From Chrysoporthe austroafricana (Eukaryota; Ascomycota; Sordariomycetes; Diaporthales; Cryphonectriaceae), in the NCBI GenBank assembly GCA_001051155.2, contig JYIP02000003.1:4092001-4156000 (forward strand): 64,000 nt of DNA, given 5' to 3'. The translations under genes were made by a program, and so were the position numbers. Of the stretch, positions 24,744 through 33,880 are shown piece after piece. The notes beneath the pieces are model-generated. The model did not search any database. It was not told where the DNA came from and saw nothing but the letters and a program-made list of their open reading frames with translations. Within the stretch, counting starts at the first letter, position 1. Each line of letters begins with the position of its first letter.

Positions 24744-26540
24744 GGGGGAGGACGTGTATTCCTGATTTTCTTTTTTGATGTTTTGATTTTTTTGCTTATC
24801 TTGCGTGTTGGCGTCTGCACTTGCTTGCTTTGTGTTTGTTTCGACTTCGATCTTCTCTTTCCTTCGCTTCGAGCATGGCGGCTGGCGTTTTGACTTTGTT
24901 GTCTTCACCGCATTCGATACCAAAGCCTCCTTGATGACGGATCCCAGAGGGAAAACAGACAAAGGGCTCCCCGAGATGTTGAGACTCATGGTCTTCCTCC
25001 CAGAATCATTGTCTGATCTTTTTTTTCGTATTTATTTTCGGGGCAACAAAACATTTTTTTGGATCTTGTATATTTCTCGACATTCCTTTACATACTTATA
25101 TCTCTCTGCATGGCATATCTCGATATTTTCTTCTCTCTCACTCTCATACTCAGAATGGCCACCTTTCCTCTACTTGGAGGTGTCAACGACGTGATGAAAT
25201 CGGCGGCCGGAAGGCAAGACGGTTGGATTGGCGACCAGGCAGACTCTTGCGACCCTAATGATCCTTTCTTCATTTCATGACCTGATGACGGAAGGGGAGG
25301 GCTGAAAGCGGGGGACGGAAAATGAAGATAGCAATAATGAACGGCAACAGAACGAGAATACCCGGGGAGGGAGGACAACACACAAAACCAAACCACCACC
25401 ACTACTAAACGACGAACCCACCACCACAAAACTGGAACACAAAAACTCAAATCTCAAGCTCGGGTGTGATAAATGCTGCCTCACGGCGTCTTCTACTTTC
25501 TGGAAAGCTCCTCGTCGTCGTCAACCTGACGACTCTTCTCTTCTCTTTTTTTTTTTCTTCTTCACAAGATCAAGTTAATCCTTCAGAGGAAGCAGAAGGC
25601 CGGGGACGACAAGATATTTTTAGGTAGCTATTGTTCGTTCTAGGGACAAAATACAGTGATTTTTTCTATAATGCTAGTCCTCTGCTCTGCTTGGTGTTGT
25701 GTGTGACTGTGACTGTATGCAACTCGACTGGTAGTGAGGCCGAGGTGTGCGGCAAAAAATAAAAATGATCGAAATGTGCGGCTCGAACACGCGGCCTCTG
25801 CAGAAGTTGTAGTGTGCAGCACCCCTTCAGGTCCTTACAGCGGGCGAGGCCCTGAAGCTTCAGCGCCTGCACGCCTGCGCCTGGCACCACCCTCAAACAC
25901 CAACAGGATGGAGGCGTCGACAGGACGCAGGGAAGAGAAATGAAAATGAAAATGAAAAAAAGAAAAAAATATGGGAGTCGACAGCTCCATCTCGTAGCAC
26001 CACCCCAAGCCCGCGACCGTGTGATCCAACACGCCGCGCCACAGCGAAGACGCCTCTGCAGAGTGAGGCCTCCCTCAAGAATCGTCCTCGTTGCTTCGGG
26101 CCACACGCAGCATCGCTGGCTACCCGAGCGAGTGGGTGGCCGCTGCAGCGCTCGCGCTGGGCACAGTCGCGGGGTTCTGATGGAAATGGAATAGCGCCAA
26201 CGAGAATTAAGTGTGCCTTCATCCCGGTTGAGCCATGACAGCTGACGAAACGGGCGGACGGATGGGCTTATATACCCTACCCTACCAACCCCACGCAGAC
26301 ACGCGGTCGGGTTAGGGTCGACGAGCTTCCACGGTGCATTCACGCCGCTCGCCCCCTCCCTTTCCTCCCGACCACAACAATCGCAGCGTCAACGGCAGCA
26401 ACCACGCCACCTGCCTGCTGTTGACACCACCAACCAGGCGCGGCCATCATGGGCTGTTGACGCAGGGCAGCCCATCACACGCACCCCACGACCCCGATCG
26501 ACCAAGCCGCGCCAGCCCTCCCGCGGCGCGACGCCCAACG
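24744..26540. other. AT-rich 3' flank of the WD40 gene and gpi15 upstream region
   Basis: From 24744 to about 25660 the DNA is T-rich with homopolymers, fitting a 3' UTR and terminator. From 25920 to 25970 there is an A/G-rich run. The part before gpi15 carries telomere-like words (see findings). No protein-like frame was seen. Confidence 0.5.
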
Positions 26541-27440
26541 ATGCTCACGACAGCACCACACCTCGAGGTCCGGCGCCCGTCCCCCACGACCGCCGAGTTC
26601 ACCGTCACGACCCGCCCGCCGCCGACCATCTCCAACCGCATCCTCCTCGGCCTCCTGTTCCTGCTCCGCCTGCTCCTGGCCCTGTCCGCCCTGCTCCTCC
26701 TGCACGCGACCTGGACGCTCCCGCCGCCCCCGGACCACGCCCACGCGGCGCCGCTCCCCTCGACCGCGGTGCCGGCAGCCACGGCCCCGGGCGCCGGCAC
26801 CTGGGCCGACGGCGGCGGGCCGCAGGGCGGCAACACGTACAACACCGAGGTCGCCGCGGCGGCGGCGGCGGCGGCAGCAGCAGCGGCGGCGGCGCCCCTC
26901 CCCGCCCGCCCGGCCTCCCTCCTGACGCCGGCCTGGGCGCCCTACGCGCTGGCGCACCTCGCCCTGACGCCGGCGGGCCGCGCCGCCTCGCAGCTCGCGG
27001 CGCTCCTCCCGGGCGGCGCGGCGGCGGCGTACGCGCTCGGCGGCGCGCTGCTCTGGCTGGCGGCGCTGCGCGTGCACACGACCGAGTCGCTGCTGGTGCT
27101 GCGGGGGCTCGGGGTGCAGACGAGCTCGGCGGGGGGGTCGTACCTCGTGGGCGGCGGCGGCGGTGGGGGCGGCACGCGCTTCATCCCCACCGAGAAGATC
27201 CGCGACGTCCTCATCAACGAGGCGTTCCGCGGCTTCGCCGTGCGCTACTACCTCGTCGTCGTCGTGGACGGCGAGGACGACGTCGTCGTCGTCTTCCCGC
27301 GCCTGCTGCCGCGCCGCGCTATCGTCGAGCGCGTGTGGCGCGGCGTGCGGGGGTGCCTGTGGGAGCCGACTGAGGGCAACGGGGCGGCGGCGGCGGCGGC
27401 GGCGGCGAGGAAGGTCGAGGACCGGGGGAGCTATGGGTGA
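26541..27440 (+). CDS. gpi15: GPI-GlcNAc transferase subunit PIG-H/Gpi15
   Basis: A single-exon frame from ATG 26541 gives 299 aa. A hydrophobic hairpin lies at residues about 32-56 (ISNRILLGLLFLLRLLLAL). An Ala-rich linker encoded by GCG/GCA triplets follows, then the PIG-H domain in the last 130 residues. That domain reads TTESLLVLRGLGVQTSS, FIPTEKIRDVLINEAFRGF and VRYYLVVVVDGEDDVVVVF, the family's signature order. PIG-H is part of the PIG-A complex on the cytosolic face of the ER, which makes GlcNAc-PI, the first step of GPI-anchor synthesis. It is larger than yeast Gpi15 because of the Ala/Pro-rich linker and a Gly run. An upstream in-frame ATG at 26334 would add 69 residues of unlike composition, so I prefer the later start. 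Confidence 0.88.
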   Translation: MLTTAPHLEVRRPSPTTAEFTVTTRPPPTISNRILLGLLFLLRLLLALSALLLLHATWTLPPPPDHAHAAPLPSTAVPAATAPGAGTWADGGGPQGGNTYNTEVAAAAAAAAAAAAAAPLPARPASLLTPAWAPYALAHLALTPAGRAASQLAALLPGGAAAAYALGGALLWLAALRVHTTESLLVLRGLGVQTSSAGGSYLVGGGGGGGGTRFIPTEKIRDVLINEAFRGFAVRYYLVVVVDGEDDVVVVFPRLLPRRAIVERVWRGVRGCLWEPTEGNGAAAAAAAARKVEDRGSYG

Positions 27441-28247
27441 GCCTCGCGGGGGCAAGCTGGGGGGAAGTAGATGCAGGAGGGGCCTGATCATACGCATGCT
27501 TTGGTATCTAGGGGACTCGCTACGCAAGATATCTCCGGGATTCAGGGAGTCTTGTTCACTATCTACTCTTAATACTCCTACCACCTTTGTGCAAAGCTTC
27601 GTCCGTGGGGCAGGTCTCGGTACCCCTTGGAACAGTTCTCTGCCGTCTTCATGTGATCAGATACAGCACCATCCCCATTATGCTTCAGGTTTTCCTGGAC
27701 GCCATCGCGATCCTGCGTCTCACGGCGCCCGTCTTGTCATGAACTGCTGCGTCCGGGGGCCTTCGCACGGGCTATTTGCAGCGCCTGTCGGACGACATGC
27801 TCGGGAGGTGTCTCTAGGTTTTAGTGTGGTCTTCGACGAGTCGTAGTGTGTACGGATCGTCGAGGATAATCTGCGACTTATACCATATCCCAATGGCGAC
27901 GGAACACCAGGGTGCTGGGAGCATTCATTAACCAGATCGGGAGACGGATTTGTTAGCTTCCTGCTATATACGACCATTCTTGCTTCCCAGATTCTAGAGT
28001 ATCTGCCCTCTTTATAGGCTTTTCTAAACCATTCCGCCGTTTTCAAGCACCGGGAAGACCTACCATTATTATAAGCGTTCACGTACGGACATGGAGGATA
28101 GGTTCTTGACTGAGGCGTGGCAGTTTGTCTTGGCGTCACATTTCAATGTCATGTTTTTTTTCCATTTTTATTTTTACTTTTTAGCCTTGCACTTGGTTAC
28201 CGGGCAGAGATGGACACCAGACATCCCCTCGAGGACGACCGCAGCGC
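27441..28247. other. Intergenic region between convergent gpi15 and deg1
   Basis: Both genes end here, so it should contain two 3' UTRs. A T-rich run at 28145-28190 suits the minus-strand gene's terminator region. No coding frame is credible. Confidence 0.5.
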
Positions 28248-30026
28248 CTAGCCCTCGTCCGTATCCATCCTGCCCTTCTCCGCCTTGATCACCTCCCTCC
28301 AGTTCCCCCGCGCCCGCATCTCCTCCGCGTCCCGGAACCCCTTCCGCTGCGCCCACCGGTCGTTCAGCTCCTCGGGGCTCGCGATGCGGTCCTTCTGCAG
28401 GAGCGGCACGTAGCTGCCTACGAACCGCGGGCCGTCGCCCCCCTTGTAGACGCGCGTGCTCCGCGCGCCCAGGAACTTGGCCTCCGCGGGGCCCGCCGTC
28501 TCCGCCGCCGACGGCACCCGGTGCACGTCCGCCTCCCGCGCCACCCGGCTCACGAGCTGGTTCGCCAGGACCTCGTCCACCTTGCGCTCCCGCCAGTACG
28601 CCCACAGCTCCCCGGCCACCCCCGTGCCGCCGTGCAGGTTGAGCGGGCTGTCGCCCGCGCCGCCCACGTACCGCCAGGCCACGTCGTCGCCGCCCGGGGC
28701 CGCGGCCACGCTCTCGCCCTCGTCCTTGATCGTGCCGTCGCCGCGCCCGAACACGCAGTCCCACAGCACCAGCGGCGCGTCGTCGGCCAGCACGTAGTTG
28801 GGCCGCCGCGGGTGCCGCGCGACGTCGAGGAGCGCCGCGACCACCTCGGGCGCCTCGAGGCCCTGGCCCACCAGGAAGAGCACCGCCACCATGCAGCGGA
28901 TCTGGTGCCACAGGAAGGCGGAGCCGCGGACGTGGAAGTAGTAGACCTTGGGGTAGCGCGCGCCGTCCGCGCCCGGGGCGTCCTGCCCAGGGCTGCCGCG
29001 GAACTGCGGCCCGGAGAGGTAGGGGATGGACGTGTCGACGCCGTCGGCCTCGACGATGTCGGCCTCGTAGATCCGGCGGACGAAGTTGGTGATCTGCTTG
29101 GACGGGTCGACCTTGCAGAAGTTGCGGAAGTCGTGCAGGCCCTCGAACATCTTGGCGGCGCGGCGCATCGCCTCGACGTCGAGCCAGCCGTCCTTGGGCC
29201 TGCCGGGGGCGGTGCCGCCGCGGGGCTCGAGGAAGTTCGGCAGCGGCGCGAAGGCCGGCTGTGTGAAGAAGTAGCGGTACTGCCGCTCGCGGCAGCTGAA
29301 ACGCGCCGAGAACCCGGGCGGCGGGTCCGGGCACCACGCGTACACCTTGATGTCCGGGGGCAGGATGCGGTTGAGCACGCGGCAGTACTGGATCTCCTTC
29401 TCCACCGGGAACGGCGCGCCGTCGTCGTCCTCTTCTGGCGGCGGCGCCTGCACAGCACCGCTCGCGGCGGCAGCACCCTCCTCCTCACCGCCACCACCAA
29501 CCGCCGTCTGGTCCCCCGCGGGCGGCGGTCTCCTCGCCGCGGGCCTGTTGCTCCGCACGCGCAGCGCGACGACCTGCCCGAACGCGCTGACGCCGCGGTC
29601 CGTCCGGCCGCACTTGGAGTACTCGCAGACGGACCAGTCGACCTCGTGCGGGCGGTCGGGGCTTGGGAAGACGAGGCACGCCCGGACGAGCGCCTTCCAC
29701 AGCTCCTCCTCGACCGTCGACAGCGCCCCGGACGCCTGGTACTCGAAGCCGTTGTAGTTCTTCCCGACGTACGCGAGCTTCAGCGCGATGAAGCGCGTCG
29801 CGTACCGCGAGGGGTCCAGCGGCTTGGCCTTCTTCTGCTTCTTCGGCGCGGGCTGCGTCGGGTCGCCGTCCGTGGCTGCTGCTGCTGCTGCTGCTGCTGC
29901 TGTGGGCTGTGGGGGGCCGGGCGCTGACTGCGGGAGGGCGCCCGGCTGCTGGGCGCCCAGCTGGGACTCGAGCTGCTTCACCCTCTTGATGAGCTCCTCC
30001 TTGGGCCACTTGTTGTAGTCAGTCAT
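28248..30026 (-). CDS. deg1: tRNA pseudouridine(38/39) synthase Deg1/PUS3
   Basis: A single exon gives 592 aa from ATG 30026, beginning MTDYNKWPKEELIKRVKQLE, a predicted coiled coil typical of Deg1/PUS3. Upstream codons in frame lack family resemblance. The TruA-type catalytic motif is GRTDRGVSAFGQ, with the nucleophilic Asp near residue 143. Other family landmarks are KNYNGFEYQ, FSCRERQYRYFF, LHDFRNFCKVD and FLWHQIRCMVAVL. The enzyme makes pseudouridine at positions 38 and 39 of tRNA anticodon stems. A poly-Ala run near residue 40-50 comes from a CTG repeat at 29876-29901, and a Gly/Ala/Glu-rich insert separates two core blocks. The C-terminal part after about residue 440 is fungal-specific. 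It is transcribed divergently from the Rho-like gene, 371 bases away. Confidence 0.94.
   Translation of the reverse strand: MTDYNKWPKEELIKRVKQLESQLGAQQPGALPQSAPGPPQPTAAAAAAAAATDGDPTQPAPKKQKKAKPLDPSRYATRFIALKLAYVGKNYNGFEYQASGALSTVEEELWKALVRACLVFPSPDRPHEVDWSVCEYSKCGRTDRGVSAFGQVVALRVRSNRPAARRPPPAGDQTAVGGGGEEEGAAAASGAVQAPPPEEDDDGAPFPVEKEIQYCRVLNRILPPDIKVYAWCPDPPPGFSARFSCRERQYRYFFTQPAFAPLPNFLEPRGGTAPGRPKDGWLDVEAMRRAAKMFEGLHDFRNFCKVDPSKQITNFVRRIYEADIVEADGVDTSIPYLSGPQFRGSPGQDAPGADGARYPKVYYFHVRGSAFLWHQIRCMVAVLFLVGQGLEAPEVVAALLDVARHPRRPNYVLADDAPLVLWDCVFGRGDGTIKDEGESVAAAPGGDDVAWRYVGGAGDSPLNLHGGTGVAGELWAYWRERKVDEVLANQLVSRVAREADVHRVPSAAETAGPAEAKFLGARSTRVYKGGDGPRFVGSYVPLLQKDRIASPEELNDRWAQRKGFRDAEEMRARGNWREVIKAEKGRMDTDEG
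29876..29901. repeat. CTG/CAG trinucleotide repeat inside deg1
   Basis: A run of GCT triplets on the plus strand encodes polyalanine in the minus-strand gene. Such runs are often length-polymorphic. Confidence 0.85.
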
Positions 30027-30397
30027 CTTGGCTGCTGTCAGTGCCCTGGCTGCGACGGGCCAGAGCGGGAGCGAGGTTGGGCGATTTTCTGTGATGAGGA
30101 GGACGGACGTCGTCTTGAGCTCATGCCATGGTGTGCCGCGGCTGCTGCTCCAGTGTAGCTTCATGCGATCCCTCACTGGCTCGTCTCAACAAGGCTGTGC
30201 AGTTCCCCAGGAAGCGCTGCGGGTGCCCAAGCGACGAGAGAGGTGGGGAGAGTAATTGTACTGTGAAATTTACACTATGAAATTCTTATCGATAAGGAGC
30301 GCTCGCTCGCTCATTGTCTTCGCTCTCTGCGGGAGACACACATGGAATGTCCCGCTCGACTGTACACACTCTGGCTCCACCAGGGTAAATTAGCCTC
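30027..30397. promoter_or_regulatory. Divergent promoter region, deg1 / Rho-like GTPase
   Basis: The 371-bp stretch separates two divergent start codons and so must hold both promoters. It contains CTTATCGATAAGG-like sequence at 30286-30298, close to a palindrome around ATCGAT, and CGCTCGCTCGCTC at about 30301-30313. No coding frame or consensus TATA box is clear. Confidence 0.55.
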
Positions 30398-31125
30398 ATG
30401 GAGGCCCAGTCGGTATCGATACTGCTGCTAGGCGATGCGGCATGCGGGAAAACGACGTTCTTATCGTGGGTGGCCCCGTCGAAACCCGGCGCTCTTGAGA
30501 TGCCTGGTGTGTGTGTGGCTGACGCGGAACAGGAGGATCAGCCAGGGGCACAGCAGCCTGTCGGGCACGAAAACGGTCACGTTGCTCAGGGACATAGATC
30601 AGCCGTTCGTCTTTGAAGCCTCATTCGGCAGGCGGCGGTACCGGCTGGAGTTCTGCGACACCTCGAGCCCCGAGAGCTGGCGGCTCCTCCAGCCCGACCT
30701 CGTCCTGCTCTGCTACGACATAAGCCAGCGCCTGAGCCTCATCAACCTCCAACACATCGTGCGTCTGCCCCACGGCACCCGACCCCCGTACCCCCCTGTT
30801 CATCCAAATCAAAATGCGCTGACTACTACATGGCGTCGGCAAGTGGATCAAGGAGGTCCGCGCGACGTTCCGCACCGAGAGCGTCCTCCCGCTCGCCGTC
30901 CTGGGCCTCAAGCGAGACCTGCGGTCTGAAGACGACCCCAACGGGATCATCTACCCGCAGGAGGGCTATCGGGTCGCCCAGGAGATGAGGGTGGACAAGT
31001 ACATGGAGTGCTCTGCCGTCACCGGCGAGCTCCTCCCGCTCGCGTTCGAGGAGATCTGCGCCATGGCCGTCAAGGCGACCACCGCAGAGGGCGCCCAGAG
31101 CGGTGGAGGGTGCTGCGTGATGTGA
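30398..31125 (+). CDS. Atypical Rho-like small GTPase with CaaX box
   Basis: Three exons are proposed: 30398-30465, 30533-30758 and 30844-31125, giving 191 aa. The third-exon acceptor is well supported because it restores HIWIKEVRATFRTE after a GCTGAC branch point. The second-exon acceptor is less certain, since 30554 or 30557 would also keep the frame. G1 is GDAACGKT (residues 12-19), the effector-like stretch is TLLRDIDQPF, G4 is LKRD (about 120-123) and G5 is CSAVTG (about 154-159). The end is CCVM, a prenylation signal. The G3/switch II is DTSSPE at residues 65-70 in place of DTAGQE, so the catalytic Gln is absent. The Rho-type GLKRDLR and C-terminal pattern suggest a Rho-family member acting on polarity or actin, possibly with weak GTP hydrolysis. 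Confidence 0.85.
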
Positions 31126-31192
31126 CCTCGGGGCTCCCCGGCCAGCCTGCGTGTTTTGGTCGTCCGGGGCTCTCTCTTTCCCCCCGGGGACC

Positions 31193-31715
31193 TCAGGCAG
31201 CCTCCTCGCCCTCTTCGGCGTGCTCCCTGGGGGGGAACGGCCCGAGGACCTCCTCGATGATGGCCTGGATCTCGTTCTGCTGGTCCTCGGTGAAGCGGGT
31301 CATGAAGTCCTCGACGCACGCGCTCAGGACGGCGAGGTTCTCGGGGCGCACGTTGAGGATCATGATCATCTCGCCCTTGGTGAGGTCGTAGTCGTGCAGC
31401 TTGTCGACCAGGCGGTTGATGGTGAGGCCGTTGTACGTGACGGGCCGCTGGCTGAAGGGGCTGGGAGACGTCTTAAGATACTCCAGGACCTGTGCTCGCG
31501 CGTTAGTCTTCAGTCCCGTAGCCCGCAGCCTCCCCGCCGGGGGGGGGGGAGGTCCAGGAATAGGATGAGGTGCTTGCCTCCTTGACGATGGTCTGTACGC
31601 TCCGCGGGACCTTCTTCCTGCGCTCGTGGTCCTTGAACTTGTGTTGCTCGTTGAGCAGGTGGTGGTAGACCTCGAAGTTGGTCAGGACGGCGTTCTGCGA
31701 CTCGAGGATCTTCAT
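31193..31715 (-). CDS. rpc9: RNA polymerase III subunit Rpc9 (C17/CRCP family)
   Basis: Two exons on the minus strand, 31578-31715 and 31193-31489, give 144 aa. The protein starts MKILESQNAVLTNFEVYHHL, the conserved Rpc17/Rpc9 N-terminus. The HRDC-like second half contains YNGLTINRLVDKLHDYDLTKGE and LNVRPENLAVLSACVEDF. The intron has a GC donor (GAG/GCAAGC) and a CACAG acceptor; there is no GT between the last conserved codon and the acceptor, so GC-AG splicing is required to join QTIVKE to VLEYLKTSP. Rpc9 pairs with Rpc25 (C25) in the Pol III stalk, which binds initiation factors. It is convergent with the Rho-like gene, with 67 bases between stop codons. Confidence 0.93.
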
Positions 31716-32376
31716 GGCGTCTGCAGCTCAGAGGCACGGGGCCGCGGCGGTGACAGACAGGCAGACAGACAGATAGTGAATACTACAGGGCGTCCGGTCT
31801 TTTCCGAGGAGGCGGGCTTGTGCGAAGTGCTGCAGGCCGCCAGACGGACACGCAGGACCGCCGTTCTTGAGTCACGGCCGAAAAGGCGGATGAGTGAGGA
31901 CTGACTGAGTGAGTGGCTGACTGACTACCTTGGCGGCGTAGCTGGTGGTGTGGGTGTGTTGCTGGTGGCGTCGCACTGCATTCGGGTTTGTCGTCGAGAA
32001 TTTTTCGTGGGTAAAAGCACATGCAAGTGCCTGGCAGCCAGGCCTGTCCCTCAGCCTCGAGAGCAGATGCCTCTCCCTCTCTTCACACACACACACCACC
32101 ACAGGGCCTTGTGCTTCTTTTTCTGGTGACAGCGATGTCTAGAGGGTGAAAGACGACGAGGATGTTGCGGCTCAAACAGACGGTACTGAGAAGGGCGAGT
32201 CTGGCCTGGCGGGTCTTTTTTTTTCTGACTGGGAAGGCTGCAGAGACGTTGTACGTCGGTACTCTTTAGTTGCAAACAGGTGGATTTCCCCGCTTTATGC
32301 TGGCAAAATTTTAGTCCCTCTCCTCAATTAGCCTCGCCAAGCTAGCGCATTCCTTCACTATACATAGTATGACTTT

Positions 32377-32518
32377 CTTCTCCGTCACTCTTCTTTCTAT
32401 ACAACGAAATGTATATAACTTGGGGGCGTTGAGTTTCAATAAGCACCATGATAGTATGCGACTATAGTATAGAAAGCCCACTGAAAGGATAGAAGAGTGA
32501 CGTACAGACTGCGGAGAA
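32377..32518. repeat. AT-rich imperfect inverted repeat
   Basis: The left arm, 32378-32401, contains TTCTCC, CGTCACTCTTC and CTTTCTATA. The right arm holds the complements in the expected order: TATAGAAAG at 32468-32476, GAAGAGTGACG at 32492-32502 and GGAGAA at 32513-32518. Two extra segments of 15 and 10 nt interrupt the right arm. The shape suggests a decayed hairpin or MITE-like element. Confidence 0.6.
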
Positions 32519-33730
32519 GAGTTGCACTTTGTTGAGCCGCATAATGCCAGAGTGCAAGAGGCCAGACCTAGTGAACCCCGCTTTCAGCACTGAGGGGGCG
32601 CTATTACATAGTATATACTATGGTAGTACCTAGTATTCAGCCTCTTGCAGACCTCTCGCAGGCCTCTTGCAGGCCTATCCAGCCTGTTGTCCTGCCCTGG
32701 CATCTTGCCACCAGAAACCAGACCCGACAGCCCTTGAGCACTTGATCTATTCGGAGGGAAGACCGAGATTCTGCGAAAATAAGGCGGGAAGAACCACTTG
32801 TTTGCAGCTGCGAGCACCACCGAAAAGTCGAGCACAGTTGGAGGGGCGCACATGCTTGCCGTGTTGCAATCAGCGACCAATGATAGGACGGCGCTGGAGG
32901 GCCCCACTTGATGCTGCCCTGCCGGTGAGCAGGTACCCGTGTAAGCCGTGGTACATACACACGTACTGCCCAGTACATATGCAGCAGGACCAGCAGCCGT
33001 ACCCCGTCACGAAATATGCGGTCTGGACAGCCTCAGGGGGGGTGCATGAGCTCGTGAGACAGGATAAGCGCCTGTGGCATCACCTATCACGGGCGAGCCC
33101 GCGATGAGACCATCGTGCACGGGGTGTCTTCGTGATCCAGCATTCGCCCGTAGCCTCCCGAGGCTGTGCTTACTTCCTGTACCGGTGTCAGCCGAGGGCA
33201 TCGCTAAGGTACCTGGGGACCCAAGCTGCCGTGGTACCGAGTAGACGTGACATCTCTTCCCCACGCCCGCTGCCCGCCCGCTGAGGTACTGTGTACGCTA
33301 GAGGTGCGCCTACTTATTGGACAATTGGGGGCCTGGAGGGTCTGGGGACGTAACTTGCCTCCCTGCCCGTACTGGGTACTGGGTACTACTTCAATGTTCA
33401 ATTTTTCTCACTTTTGCGCCTCGACGCTTTGTGTCCCTCCACCAACCCGACCACCACGCCCAAGCCCTCTCTTTCACTCTCACCACTGCGACGGGTTGGC
33501 ACGATGATCGCCCTCTAGAGAGACTGCCCAAGCCGCCCTCTCTGGCTTCTACCCCCCCCTCCCCCTCCTCATCCCGCTCCAGACCGCGGGCTCCTTTGTC
33601 TCCCCCTCTCTGCCCCCGTCCCGTTACGATTTCTTATCGCGTATCCTCGGCCCCTCGAATTCTGACGTCGGCGGCCCACGACCTGCAACCTGCGGTCCAA
33701 CCAGGGCTTGGACGACACCGCTTCGCCTGC

Positions 33731-33773
33731 CTCCTCCTCCTCCTCCTCCTCCTCCTCCTCCTCCTCCTCCTCC
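33731..33773. repeat. (CTC)n repeat in prs1 leader
   Basis: About 14 CTC triplets lie roughly 110 bases before the prs1 start codon. A pyrimidine-rich leader of this sort is common before highly expressed fungal genes. Confidence 0.9.
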
Positions 33774-33880
33774 GGCCCCGGGTCTGTCCTCGTCTCGTCC
33801 TCTGACCAGGGCACGTCCCATCGCGATACCGCCTGCCACCTCACGGGAACCATCGAGGCTGCCCGCCCGCCCGCCCCGCC

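Larger units (their letters stand above)
31716..33880. other. Divergent intergenic region between rpc9 and prs1
   Basis: About 2.2 kb without a credible coding frame. It has an AT-rich imperfect inverted repeat at 32377-32518, several CATAGTAT-type words at 32363-32620, and GGTAC words around 33209-33290. A pyrimidine-rich leader before prs1 includes a CTC repeat. Confidence 0.5.

Noticed and set aside
25755..25860. tRNA-like B-box (GTTCGAGCC) followed by a T-rich tract on the minus strand
   Set aside because: The T-arm has a mismatch, no A-box or D-arm is found at the right distance, and the acceptor 3' strand has no complementary 5' partner. At most a 3' tRNA relic.
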